The notes under the pieces: model-generated | What the model was told of the DNA's origin: nothing | The model's database searches: none | The model's input: only the letters and a program-made list of their open reading frames with translations | Assembly: GCA_036873135.1 (NCBI GenBank) | Contig: JAPTYO010000007.1 | Coordinates: 60,808,383-60,872,382, forward strand | Direction: 5' to 3' | Length of the DNA: 64,000 nt | DNA from: Clarkia xantiana subsp. parviflora | Taxonomy: Eukaryota > Streptophyta > Magnoliopsida > Myrtales > Onagraceae | Part shown: piece by piece, positions 34,500 to 46,674 of the stretch | Numbering within the stretch: the first letter of the stretch is position 1 | How the letters are laid out: each line of letters starts with the position of its first letter | Position numbers and translations under genes: made by a program

Positions 34500-34905
34500 G
34501 TAAAAAAAATGTGTGGCTTTGCTCTACAAGGTAGGTTCCACTGATAGGTTCCCGACAAGGTGGTTTCCTCACCCCATCACAGGGATCATAAGACCTTCAC
34601 AAGCGAGTGGAGTTGTTCTGAGTCGTTCCGGCGGCTCGGCCGCGCGGTCGTACCCTTACTAACTCTCCGGGGTTCCTAGTTGCCCTGGGATTTAGGCATT
34701 TTGGACATTACACTAAAGTGGGTGTGCGAATTCAAATAATGCCACAAAAAGAAAATGTCAATTAATTACTCTAAAATTATGTACCTGTCACACAAAAAAA
34801 CAAAGTTAGAATGGTGAAGATAATGAAATATGAAAACTCAAAAAACATGGCAATAAGCGAATACAATGAGCCCGAACCCTCTAAATTCTCCCCAGCAGAG
34901 TCGCC
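34500..34905 (-). other. Conserved leader next to the primer site of element E
   Basis: Closely matches F 44069-44465, including AAACCACCTTGTCGGGAACC and GGAACCTACCTTGTAGAGC. The LTRs of the two elements are much more diverged. It is a candidate packaging or dimerisation region. Confidence 0.55.
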
Positions 34906-34906
34906 A
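34890..34906 (-). promoter_or_regulatory. Primer binding site of element E
   Basis: On the - strand TGGCGACTCTGCTGGGG begins three bases after the 5' LTR. This form is associated with Arg-tRNA priming in Ogre-type elements. Confidence 0.8.
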
Positions 34907-34909
34907 AAT

Positions 34910-36362
34910 TGTCGGACCTAAAATCCGACCTAAGGCGAATTACGTTTTGAAAACGTTACAATTTTGAAAGAGTCGCCACTAGTTAATTATTAGGCTAACT
35001 AGAATCCTAAATTGCCTAGGAGAAATAATAATGAAAAAAAACGCCTAGGTTTAGAAATTGATCTACGATCAAAGAGATTCAGTTTCGGGGGTTCTATTAC
35101 GGAAATAAAAGCATTTTAAAATCCGCCCTATCGGTACTCAATTCACCTAACTTGCCATATATTTATTTATTTTTCAGTTTCTTTATTTAAAAAAAACAAT
35201 GATTCAGTTATATGTACATGTAAAAAAAAAAAAAAAACAATATTGGTATACAAGGATTAAAGAAACAATAATTCAAAGTTCTACATAATTCAAAGTTCAA
35301 TTATATTATGGTTTCTTTGCATATGCTACTTATTACTTGGATAATTAATGGAAAAAATATATATATATAAAGCAGCTTTTGGTTACATCATAATCTAATA
35401 ATTAACTAATAAAACATGAAGATGTAAATAATAAGAATAACAGATGCGAAACCAACTTAAACCAGCACAACAATCAACCAGTGGTAGTAATTAACAAATG
35501 CTTTCTAATTTATATAATTATCGGACTCAATCTCATTCGCACAACCTTATCAATATTAGTTAAAATCAGAGACCAAGTCTAGCATTGAAAAAAAAAATAA
35601 AATAAAAAATAAATCCAGCAACAGCAAGACAAACCATCGTAGTAATATTTAGCACCTGTAACAACTGCCATCAAAATCACAGCCGTAGCAATTAAGGGAC
35701 TACCTAGACGGAAAGTGAAGGTCACCGACCGGAGCAGCAGCGACCTGGGGTGGAGCAGCGGCAGCCTGGGCGGAGCAGCGGCGGTCGGATCGTGATGCAA
35801 TAAAGGTCCAGGCGGCAGATGGAGCTCCGGGCGGGAGAGGACAGCGACGCTAGAGGTCCTGGTCTGGCTGGAACAGGCAATTCCGATAACGACTCTGACG
35901 ATGGCGGGCCTCTAGCAGCAGCGACGTGTCCGGTACGATCTCCGGCAAGGCTGGAAGAACTGCAGAAGGTCACCGACGACAGCAACAAAAAAAAAAAAAA
36001 CCGGCAGCCCTTAGGGAGATAAATAATTTTTTGCACGCAGAACGAGATCCCTTTATTTTATTGCTTTTCTGTTTTTTATTGTGCCCCCTTTTACATGTAA
36101 ATTAGACCCATATATATAGTACTTAAACCTAGTCTAATTAAGCAGTAAATAATACTGATTTATTCTCCTAATATACTCTAAATATTCTAGATAATTAATA
36201 CAAATATTCAGCAAATATACACTGCAATAAATACAGATAACTATCCTAATATTGCTCTGAGCATCTTTGGAAGTTTCGCGACTTGCCAAATTTAGACATT
36301 TCCTCATTTAGGTGCGCCGCACGTCACGCGAGCCGCGCGTGGTCCAAAATTAGGTGTTTACA
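34910..36362 (-). repeat. 5' LTR of element E
   Basis: 1453 bp, nearly identical to 28376-29829. The TATA box is at about 36109-36119 and the GC-rich island at about 35700-36005. Confidence 0.95.
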
Positions 36363-36367
36363 ATACA
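36363..36367. repeat. Right target site duplication of element E
   Basis: ATACA, identical to 28371-28375. Confidence 0.95.
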
Positions 36368-37929
36368 CATCGATTGCGTAGCTAGATCGAAAGATTTAGT
36401 GTTTCTTAATTTTTAGCACTCCATTGAATGAAATAATCAGTAATGATGATCATGTGCGAAACCGATTGGATTAAATTGAATTAAATTCAGAAATGAAACG
36501 ATTTAACCAAGGGTTAAAACTTCGGTAAAATTGCGCTACGTGCAAGTGGACCTCGAAAAAGGAACACATCGTTTCAAAGTATGAGTTTAATAATGAAGTG
36601 TTTAAATGATGATGTGCTGAATTTTCGTCTGCATTCCTAAGGAAAAAACTTATTGATAACCTTTACATCGGTAAGAAGTAGGCTTTAGAAGCTACCACGA
36701 CCTTGTAAAAGTATCGACTGACGCATAAGGTGAAAACCTAAAATGCTCAGTTCGGAGATGGGATAAAATCTCTGAGATAAGTTTGCAAACGAAGATGGAT
36801 GAAGTCGGTTAAACGATTTTCCTTCAATACGCCTTGAACGAAAAGTCAGGGTAAGCATTCAAATTAACTCAAACACTTCTAGAAGCATAGTATATAAAAA
36901 TAATGTTGGAGTCACTTGATCAGCTGTTCCCTAAAGGATGATGAGAAGTGATTCACATTCATGTAAAACTATGTTCCACTAAAATAGGTAAGACACGACA
37001 CCATAAATGCTAAAAAGTGATAATGAGTTAAATCATATCACCATGTGACATTAATTTGCGCACTAAACACGTATTTAGGACAAGAGTATGTCAACTACTC
37101 TTTGAAAGTACATGTTTACAGCTTAGAGACATGGTGTCGTGGTCGAACATGTAACAATAAATACTTGAGGATTAATTTTCCGATGCATTGACAGTTCTAG
37201 AATAATGAGTCTTGATCAAACCAAGAGCAAGATATTACGATATCAGGTCCCACTTAATTCGAGTGGGAGAGATTTGAACCAGCAACTCAAGTGAATGACA
37301 TGGTAAATGATAATGGGAACATTTTCATAATAAATCCAGTTGGAGGACTAAACACCTACCACAAGTAATCACTGTTGCTGTTTGGACGAATCAAGTTGAA
37401 CCTGATTATCGTAATGCTGAACCAGGATTGCCACAACTACCTATACTACCCATAGTTCCCAGTGGGAGTGATCCGAAAAACTTGGTTCCAGATCCTAGTG
37501 ATTAAGGAATTCATCTTGGAAGTAAAACTCTGAGACCGAGAAGTCGTTCAAGGAAAGGTGTTGGTTATGGTTTAAGCACTGCTCTTTTACCCAATAGAAG
37601 TGATGCTCCGATAAGAAGCGTTATTTCAAGTGGGAGAATTGATCCGAATTGGAAGAAATTATCTGATAAGAGGCATTATTCCGAGTAGGAGAGACGTTAA
37701 GACTCAAAGACGGGATAAACAAGCCTAAACGAAAGTCAAAGGCATCGAACTTCTCCAAAGAAGTATCCCATCTAGAAGGGTGATGACTTCACTCTAACAA
37801 TTGTTGGCCTGCATTGGAAAGACCTCAAGTGGAGAAATGGAGGAAAATAATAAATGAGAAAAATCACCTAAATGAAAGCCATTATAGTCAATAGTTGATT
37901 TACCTACTAACCACAGGGGCATAAGGATA
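36368..37929 (+). other. Copia C interior right of element E, no gene recognised
   Basis: Degenerate sequence where integrase and the integrase-RT linker should lie. A few phrases such as GTGGGAGAG recur. No frame longer than about 60 codons and no motif can be supported. Confidence 0.4.
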
Positions 37930-39255
37930 CGGTGAGTCCTGAAAGAAGGCTCACCACTGATGGAAAAGGTCGAGCGATACAAAGCTCGACTTGTTGCGAA
38001 AGGCTATACCCAACTTCACAGAGTGGACTTTGACGAAACATACTCACCACCTGAGCATAAAACCACGGTGCAGGCCATTCATGGTCCTGGTCGCAGGTTT
38101 CAATTTCGAACTGCACCAAATGGGTATTAAGACCGCATTCCTCCTCGAAAACCTGGAGAGAGAGATCTACATGGAGCAACAAGAGGGCTTCATTACTCCA
38201 GGTCTAAGTATGTCATCTTAACCCTATGCGTGGACGACATACTCATTGCTGTAAACGACATGAGTTTTATGAATAAGTCAAAGTCCTGGTTGGCATCTTT
38301 ATTTGAGATGAAGGACATGGGATAGGCCACGTATATCTTAGGCATTAAGACTGCTAGAGATCGGGCTACCCGGAAATTATGTCTATCTCAAGAAGCTTAT
38401 ATCAACAAATTGTTGAAAAGATTCAGATTACAGGATGCCAAAATCTGTGGATACGCCGGTGATATTTGTGTGCTCACTGTCAAAACGTGACGGCCCCAAG
38501 AACCTGGCAGAGCGTAAACAAATAGTGTGCAGGATGTTTTAACACGGTCGGTAGTTTGTTTTACACCATGCAATGCACCCGTCCGGATATCTGTTACGCC
38601 GTAGGCCTAGTAACACGTTTTCTATTAGATCCTGGCCATCAAAATTTAAAGACTATAAAACCAATAACTCGTTATCTGAAAAGGTACTGCCGACTACGAT
38701 CTGTGCTATGAGGGAACTAAGTTAGAATTGACCGATTACATTGACGCCGACCGTGGTGGCGATCCGGATGATCGTAAGTCCACCACAGGGGGAGTGTTCC
38801 TCCTTGCTAATGCCACCATTTCATGGACGAGCAAGAAGACAACTTGTGTCGCGCTTTCCACGATGGAATCGGAATTCGTAGCTCACTCTGAGAATGCACA
38901 GGAAGCGGTCTAGCTCTAAAGGCTTCTAACTGCGCTGCTTGGTGGCGATGTCGAGAACAAACCCGTGAAGGTCTTCTCTGACAGTGAAGCAGCCATTGCG
39001 GCAACAAAAAATCTGAACTACCATAGTAGGACAAAACACATTGATATGAAATATTTTTATGCTAAATCTATGGTAGAAGACAATATAATCACTATGGAAT
39101 GCTTGTCCACCAATAACATGGTAGCGGACCCATTAACTAAACCACTACGAAGGGAAATATTCGAAAAGCACGTAAAACTGCTTGGATTGCGTAGGGTTCT
39201 AGAAATTGAATGCATCTGTGATAGCATTTTGATATTAGAAAGTTACATTTTGTAA
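37930..39255 (+). pseudogene. pol: Copia C reverse transcriptase and RNase H remnant
   Basis: Recognisable pieces in shifting frames: RT start YKARLVAKGYTQ, then FELHQMGIKTAFLLENLEREI (38100-38165) and a VDDIL catalytic region near 38230. Next come LFEMKDMG and LSQEAYINKLL. RNase H fragments are DRKSTTGGVFLLANATISW (38770 on) and AIAATKNLNYHSRTKHIDMK (38990 on), then MVADPLTKPL. Several stops and frameshifts separate them. Copia RT makes cDNA from element RNA; this copy is dead. Confidence 0.85.
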
Positions 39256-39860
39256 GCGAAAGAATTGCAACTGATTTTTTGATCAATCGACGTCATAATG
39301 TTTTGATTACATCAGATTTACGGTCTATAAACTAAGTCGTAGGAGGACGCAATCCTCTGCCAAACTATGTTGAATGTGGACCTTACCTAGTCACACAGGT
39401 ACGGTAGTATTGCGGTGGAGGGAGGCCTCTACCAAGCAAGACTGGCTAAGAGTCAGAGGGATAAACCTTATTAAGAAAGACGATTATCTAGTTTCGAAGT
39501 AACTCGACATGATCTTTATTTTGTATATCGCCGTGATGAACTTCGTTCGTCATTAAACCACATTCTGGGCCAGATGAGAATCTGTGATAGCATGATTGAC
39601 ATATCCCTTTCTTGTCAACCCAAAAGGTTCAGGTATGCTATCAACGCGTGCTTCATACTACGCGTACCACGTTCGACCACGGGGTCACAGCTCAGTTGTG
39701 CTAGGAAGGAATCCTCGCGATTATGGCGGGCGCAAACTTCTTCACCTCGAGTGTGTGATTGATCCCAGCAGCCTTGGAGAAGTGTTCCTATGAGGAAATT
39801 AGGCAAAAGGAGAATTATCAGTTGACCTTGGATACAGTGTGACACTATATAAATGTTGTT
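39256..39860 (+). other. Copia C 3' flank, no feature recognised
   Basis: About 600 bp between copia RNase H and the B2 LTR. It may include the copia 3' non-coding region, but no polypurine tract or LTR copy of 24530-25269 was found. Confidence 0.35.
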
Positions 39861-40524
39861 TGTTGAGATCGTTTCCACTTGGGATATCTCGAACTGCTTT
39901 TCAGGGACCTCGATCCTCGATCCACAAACTGACTTCGGCTTCTACCTCGATCCCCGAGCAAACTTTGATCTCTGTCTCAATCTTCTATACGCCAGTCCTG
40001 CAGAGCGGGCGGTAACCAGCATGGAGAGGGGGGTGGTGCTGGTTGTGCCCTCTCCGATGCTAAAGTCAGGATTTTAGAGAGAGAAAGTTTAGAGAGTGGT
40101 CAGAGCACAAATAGCTAATTCTCCAGAGTTTTTAGTTAACCCATAAAATGGGAGGTCTAGGTCCCTATTTTTAGGAAACCCGAGAACCTTACCCGATTTA
40201 ATGTCGGTTTATAGGAAAACGCTTACCGACATCAAGGTTGGCTATGTGCGCATTGACTTATTATACTTAGAAAAAATAGGAGTAAACACGCAATACTAGT
40301 CGGTAATCCGGACCATGTCGACATCCGACATGGTCCGGATTGCTTAGGCAACCCGGACTTGTCCGGTTTGCCTTAGGGCAATCCGGAAGTCCCCGGTCCG
40401 GGTGCGGCGCGCATCCGGCTTGTTTTGACCCGGTGTAACTGCGGTAAAATCCGTTTTTGTGGTTATGGCGTGTTTGCGAGGCCCGAAACGTAAATACGAA
40501 CCCGAATTTGACAGATATCCAACA
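39861..40524 (-). repeat. 3' LTR of element B2
   Basis: 664 bp. On the - strand TGTTGGATATCTG to CGATCTCAACA. Shared with B are CTTCCACTTGG, ATGGGAGG(T/C)CTAGGTCCCTATTT and GACAGATATC. Confidence 0.88.
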
Positions 40525-42384
40525 CTTTTCCCCGAGTTAAGTAGCGGTTCAAAACCCCTGCATGACTTTATTTAAGATATGATATTCGTCCAATTTAGGT
40601 TCGGCCTGTTTGTCAATCGAATGCGTGGAGCACAAATTCGTCCATCTTTATTTTTTCGATGAACGTACATCATATGTTCACGGGGTTAGCATAACAGACG
40701 GTGTACATATAATAATGTGTAGTTAACGACTTATTCGTAATAACATGCAATAAGCGAGATACTTGGAATAATAAATAAACATGCAACGTGGTGTCATCAT
40801 GGTTCGTGATGTAAACGTGTAACATGATGTTAACATAGAGATGACAACATAGCACATGGATGACATAATCGTTTAATGAGAAAAATACTTAGAGCAATTT
40901 AAAATTGAAGAGCATGCCTTTTCAACATGAAGCATGATGTAAACATAGAAAATGATATAAGCATGTAATAAGATGTAAACATGCAATACATACTTAGATC
41001 ATAAAAATAATCATGTAGCAATCATAAGTTAAAATTATGCACACATAAAAATAATAACATGCATAATAGCCTATACGTACGCGACATGCGATAATGATCG
41101 TACGTAGCGCGTCATGCAACATTAGGGAGCATGTACATAATGCAAGCATAAGAGAGATATTAACATGCTCATACATGATGCAAGGGACTTGTGCGAAAAT
41201 AGATATGTGTTTAGTCCTTAGCACATGGAGTAGACACTATTAGTGAAAATTAGGAGAGAGAATAGTCATTAGCTTACATCCTCCTTTGATAGTTTTCCAA
41301 GAAGCTCTCATTGTTTGTTGAAGAAGAGCCTTATGCATAGTATTCATTGCCGACATGTTGCTTCATTCCTCAGCCGTTGTTTTAGCATGCTCGATGTTGA
41401 CGATCGGTAGTTGTTCGTACATGGTCGTCAATGGTTGTGTGTTGGTAGTGATGCCTTAGGCAATGTGCGTTGAGCATCATGTATTGATCATTGGTCCCTG
41501 TCTGCAAGCATGCTAAAACACTTAGAAAATATTTCAATAATATCTAGTGCTTGTTACCATTGATGTAGTCATATGATTCTTGTCGACCGCATGCATAGAA
41601 ACACTTAGAAATTAATTCGTAGTAATTGATGTTTTCCAGTTGATGTGCGTTATCCGTCGTCATGCTAATATACTTGGAGAATACTCCTAGATAGTTGATT
41701 CAATGCCGCTTGTTGATTGTTGACATCAAGGAAATACTTAGACAATATTTTCTGACGGTTGATTTCTTGTCGCATATAGTCCCATGTCGTATGTGAAATA
41801 CTTAGAAAATATTTCAGCCATATCTTGCTGCATGCCGACACCTTGTCGTACATAGATATTTTATAGTATGCTGACGGCTTGTTGTATGTTGACACGTAGT
41901 AGCATGTTGACACTTAGTAGCATGCTGACCGCTTACAATATGCTGACTGTCATCATGAGCAAAACACTTGGAAAATATTCCTTGATGGTCGACACCTTGT
42001 TATGTATCGATTGCTGACATAGTGGAACACTTAAAACATATTCCTTGATAGCTGACATCTTGTTGTACGTCGACAGCTGTATGCGCGAGCTCGTATGTAC
42101 GTGCTTGTATGTGTGCACTTGCCCCCACACTTAGAATCTTTTATATATCCATTTCTATGCGCGCTGTATCCATAGACTTGATGTAGAGATATGGTGCATG
42201 TCGTAGGCTGTCATGGTAAAACACTTAGAAAATATTTCGTCCTTGTTATCATGAGTAAGTCCACTATTCCCATTCTGCGAGTAACTCTATGTCCAGATGT
42301 CGACATGGTTGAGTAGCTAAACAATGCACCAAGTGTAGATGTTGACGTCTTTGCTTGATTAATTGATGTCGGTATTCATATACT
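40525..42384 (-). other. B2 non-coding interior
   Basis: A TCGGGGAAAAG-type purine tract beside the LTR, then AT-rich sequence with CTTAGAAAATATT and TGTCGAC-type motifs scattered at 41500-42240. This resembles a collapsed or ancestral form of the B array. No gene is seen. Confidence 0.6.
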
Positions 42385-44049
42385 TGTAAACACTCGATTT
42401 TGACCCAGACGTAACGACGTTATACATGATACGTCAAATTCTGGACACGTCAAGCCACAAAGTCTCCAAAAATGCTCAAGGGCACATTAGGGAAATTATT
42501 TAAAATATATTTTAAATTATTTCGAATATATTTAACATTTTCGGAATATTTAAAAATATATATATAATAATTAGTTTTTTTTTTAAGAAAATTATTTGTA
42601 AGATATTTATCTCCAGATATTATTTTTTATTCAAAAAATAATTATCTGTAAAGATATATATCCTTAGGAATATTCTCTAGAATAATTATCTGTTAGCATT
42701 TTTTTATTTAAATTCTATCTGTAATCCAGAATAGGTTTTTAGTATAAATAGGGGTCTAGGTTTACATTGTAAAGGACACAGAAAAACACCACAATATCAA
42801 TAACACATTGTTTCCTTGGTATCCGCACGACTTTTGTCTTTTTGTGCTTTAGTTTTTTCTTTATTAAAAAAACTTTTTTTTTTTTATTGTTTTCAGCCGT
42901 GAGGATTGAGGACCACCTCCGGACGCCGGACCGTCCGAGATACAACGTGCTCTTCCGCCCAGCTTGCCACGCCGCCCACCGCCACTTCTCCGGTACCGGT
43001 CGGCCGGCCGCCCTTCTCTCTCTATCTATCCTTCTCTCTCCTTCTTTCTCTCTTCCTCTCCTTCTCTTCTCTCTCTCTCCTCCCTTCCCCGGCGGAACCA
43101 CCGGCCAGCCCTCCAAGCCCACCGCTCCGTTTCTCGCCCAGACCACGCCGCCGGGACCCGTGAACCCCCGCCGCGCCTCCGGAGGGCTGCCCTGCCATCG
43201 TCTGCATCTGCTTCTTGCCGAAGCTCCGCCGCACCCGTCCCGTCTGCTTCTGTTCCTGGCGACCCGTGCGCCCCTGAGTCCCGCGCCGTTCGTACCCCGC
43301 CCTGCTGCCTGGCTCGTCCCGCCGTCGAGCCCCGTTCCGGCCGTCCACCGTTGCCCCATCACTCCGGCGTCCAGGTGCCGATCCACTCCTTCTTTCTCTT
43401 TTTTTTTTTTTTTTTTTTTTTTATTTTTTTATTTTATTAATTTTAATACTTACTGATTTATTTATTTATTTTTGTATTTATTATTAATAGATTAAAATAA
43501 TTAGACTAATTTTAATTTTGTTGTAAGTAAATAATGCTAATCACATTATAATATTGTTTATTTTATCATATTTTTTTAGATTTAATTTGACAAAAGTAAT
43601 CTGAATAACCGATTAATTTGAGTTAGTTAAATAATAAAAAATGGTTAATCATGTATATCTCATCATGTTTTGATTGATTAAAACGAAAAATACTTAATTG
43701 TGCATACTCGTCATTTTTGTTCACGTCAAATTTAATTATGTATGATAGTTGTTAATGTTATTAGGTCATTCATATGCATAACTAATTCATAGTTATTAAC
43801 GATGAAAATTGGCAAATGAGTTAATTGAGTACCGAAAGGGCGTATTTAAAATTTATATTTTTAAATTCGTAATAGAACCCCCGAACTCGAATTTCTGATT
43901 GTAGACTGACTTTATGCCTAGGTGCTTAATTCGTTATTCAGATAGGTAATTTAGGATTCTAGTTAGCCTAATAATTAACTAGTGGCGACTCTTTCAAAAT
44001 CCCACGTTTTTTAAACGTATCCGCCTTAGGTCAGATTTTAGGTCCGACA
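42385..44049 (+). repeat. 5' LTR of element F
   Basis: 1665 bp, TGTAAACACTCGATTTTGACC to TAGGTCCGACA. It shares its ends with E but little of the middle. TATAAATA is at 42743-42750. A GC-rich, CT-repeat island (42895-43390) has long open frames in several phases on both strands, so none is called a gene. Confidence 0.85.
42743..42750 (+). promoter_or_regulatory. TATA box in the element F LTR
   Basis: TATAAATA followed by GGGGTCTAGG, in the usual place within the LTR. Confidence 0.55.
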
Positions 44050-44052
44050 ATT

Positions 44053-44069
44053 TGGCGACTCTGCTGGGG
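44053..44069 (+). promoter_or_regulatory. Primer binding site of element F
   Basis: TGGCGACTCTGCTGGGG, identical to that of element E, three bases after the LTR. Confidence 0.82.
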
Positions 44070-44465
44070 AAAATTTAAAGGGTTCGGGCTCATTGTATTC
44101 GCTTATTGCCATGTTTTTTGAGTTTTTATTTTTTATTATTTTCACCATTCTAACTTTGTTTTTTTATGTGACAGGTACATATTTTAAGAGTCATTAACTA
44201 ACGTTTTTTTTGTGGCATTGTTTGAATTCGCACACACCCACTTTAGTGTAATCTCCAAAACGCCTAAAACCCAGGGCGACTAGGAACCCCGGAGGTTTAG
44301 TACGGTACGACTGGAGCGGCTGGGCCGCCTGTACGGCTCGGAAAAACTCCACTCGCTTGTGAATGTCTTATGATCCCTATGATGGGGGTGAGGAAACCAC
44401 CTTGTCGGGAACCTATCAGTGGAACCTACCTTGTAGAGCAAAGCCACACATTTTTTACCCTAAAA
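44070..44465 (+). other. Conserved leader of element F
   Basis: Counterpart of E 34500-34905. It carries CGGGAACCTATCAGTGGAAC and a GC-rich inverted stretch near 44310-44345. Confidence 0.55.
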
Positions 44466-44559
44466 TGATCTTTTTTTTTTTGTTGTAAATGTTATCATAC
44501 GACTGTTTGTATAGCTTTTATTTCTCATGCATTAATCTCATTGTATTTAAAAAAAAAAA

Positions 44560-45700
44560 ATAACCTCTTACCTATATTTTCGTTCTAAGTATGCGTTTCA
44601 TGCGCATTATTAAAAAAAAAACATCCAGGTAAGTTGTAACTCAAGATTAGCGCATATTTCATACATTATTTTCAAAAGATATTTCCATGAGAAATTTAAC
44701 TCTCTTTTAGCTATTAGAGCTTCTAATTTTAAAATGCATTTTGTATATGTTATTTTCAGAAAAAATCAAAAAAACATTTTTAGCTAATTAGTTAATCCCT
44801 TAGTTGTAGATTTTTATTTCTAAACATGTGTTTCAGATGCATTGTTTTTTTAAAAAAAAACCTTACCTAAATTTTTATTTTAAATATGCGTCTCATGCGC
44901 ATTATTTAAAAAAAAAACTCTCAGGTAAGTTGTAATTTTTGTTAGTGCGTTACGTATGCATTACTTAAAAAAACATTTCAGAAAAATCAATTTATTTAGC
45001 TATTAGAGCTTCCTTTCGAACATGCATTTCATATGCATTTTTTTTCTAAAAAAACCTCTTACCTGAATTTTTATTTTTAACATGTGTTTTGTACGCATTA
45101 TTTTTGAAAAAAAATTTCAGGTAAGTTGTAATTTTGGTTAGTGCATTGTCTATGCATTGCTTAAAAAAAAAAATATGTTAGGAAAATTGTGATTCCTCTT
45201 TAGCTATTAGAGCTTCTAATTTCGAACGTGCATTCCATATGCATCATTTTAAAAAACTTTTTAACTGAATTGTTTTATTTTTAATAATGCATCATATATG
45301 CATTAATTTAAAAAAAAAAAACATTTTAGATAAACCCAAAGCTCTCATAGTTTTAGGGCTCTTTGTTTAAAAAATATTTTAGTGCATATCATATGCATTA
45401 TTTTCGAAAAAAAAACTTTCAGGTGAATTGTAATTTTTCTCAGTTGTAGAACTTTCATTTTTAAGTTGGCATCTTGTATTTACTTTTGTGCATCTCATAT
45501 GCATCCTTTAAAAAAAAAAATTTCGCCTGATTCTTAATTTTGAGCAACCAAGATGCATTGATTTTTATTCCCTCGTTAAAAAAAAAAAATAATAATAATC
45601 TTTTCAGATAACTTGTAAATTATCTTGACTGTAGAACTTTCATCTCAAGTACGCATCTCATGTGCATTGTTTTAGGAAAAATAATCTGTTGATTGACTGT
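44560..45700 (+). repeat. Element F leader repeats with splice-donor-like motifs
   Basis: Degenerate units of about 200-300 bp, each with CAGGTAAGTTGTAA or a variant (44626, 44922, 45118, 45420), an inverted TTACCTGAATTTTT-type block and ATGCATT palindromes between A/T runs. Confidence 0.75.
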
Positions 45701-45844
45701 ACACATTCTTAGTCTTAGAACTTTTAGTTTCAAACATGTATTCCATGTGTTGTTTTCAAAACTACTTACCCATAATGTTTTATTTCAAGCATGTGTTTCA
45801 TACGCATTATCTTTTGGAAAAAACTTTTCGTGTAAGAGAAAGAG

Positions 45845-46285
45845 AATCAGGACATGCAACAGGTCCAGTCGCATAGCGAGAACATTGCCCACTGAAAAAT
45901 CCAACTCCCAGGTAAGAGAAGTTGTGATCATTTTTATCCCCGAAATTTGAGTTTTTCCTTACTCATTGTGCAGCTTGGATAATCATCCAAATCAAAACTC
46001 CCGAAGAGCACATCTCATGTACGGCCCTTCGCTCGCCGACCATTTTTATGCCAGTTATCCCAGATACCTCGGACGATGTCTATGCCTAAGTTTACCATTT
46101 ACGGACTACTGTGCCAAACTCAACACCATCCATGCGGGTTCATTAATCAGGCCATTCGCCCAGCATGCGACGAATTATGAAGCAGTCAGATATAGCCGTG
46201 GGGCATCCCTGTTAAGATCAAGCATGGTTGAAGATAGAAGACATCCAAAGATCTTCCTATTAAAAAAGATCGAGATTCCATGAAG
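45845..46285 (+). other. Conserved segment with 62-bp intron-like insert in element F
   Basis: CAG|GTAAGAGAAG (45912) to TTGTGCAG (45973), then an open stretch to about 46283 that includes LPFTDYCAKLNTIHAG. Element E has the same arrangement with a 61-bp insert. It may be a spliced exon of an ancestral gag. It matches nothing in A, B or D. Confidence 0.45.
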
Positions 46286-46674
46286 ATCGACCGTTCTAAT
46301 GAAATAGCATTTGAGAGGAAGAAGAAGAAGAAATTATTGTCGGTGTCGTCCACCCATTGAAAGGATCCTCCATTCAAGACATCGACATAATCAACTTATT
46401 TGACAAGTTTTCCTCCGGAGAAGTTCTGAGAAATTAAAAGGTTTAATCTGCTAGTAGGGGCATGTAACATAGTTGTTGTTGATTAGTTTCTGTAGATTTT
46501 CTTTCCATTTGAAAAAAGAAAAAAGAGAGAAAAAAATAAATTCACGGTAGGTTGAAAACCTATGCAAAAGTCAAGGAGAGGGGCATGATTGAAAACCCGC
46601 AGGGGCAGTCATGGAAAAAGGTGAGATGAAAAAAGAAAAAAAGCAAAAAACAAAAAAAACTTAGTTTTCTTTAG

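Larger units (their letters stand above)
28376..36362 (-). mobile_element. Element E: recent non-coding LARD-type LTR retrotransposon with Ogre-like ends
   Basis: 7987 bp on the - strand, bounded by nearly identical LTRs (28376-29829 and 34910-36362) and flanked by ATACA on both sides. The primer site TGGCGACTCTGCTGGGG is of the form used by Ogre-type elements. The interior has no gag or pol frame. It has tandem arrays, a long region with splice-donor-like repeats and a conserved leader. I counted about five substitutions plus homopolymer length changes between the LTRs, so it inserted recently and must have used enzymes from another element. Confidence 0.93.
24530..39255 (+). mobile_element. 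Element C: ruined Ty1/copia retrotransposon, split by element E
   Basis: A possible LTR (about 24530 TGTCACATT to about 25269), a primer-site-like GGTATTCAGAGCC, a degenerate leader, then pol remnants at 37930-39255 after element E. No 3' LTR was found before the B2 element at 39861, and gag and integrase could not be recognised. The left boundary is uncertain. Confidence 0.55.
39861..42384 (-). mobile_element. Element B2: B-family element, 3' part only
   Basis: A diverged relative of B: 3' LTR (40524-39861), polypurine tract and about 1.9 kb of interior that follow B from 14256 to about 17110, without the regular 66-bp array. It is cut at 42384 by element F. No coding region is retained. 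Confidence 0.85.

Noticed and set aside
42739..43456. Several 100-215-codon frames in the GC/CT-rich part of the F LTR
   Set aside because: Open in many phases on both strands because of composition, and located inside an LTR.
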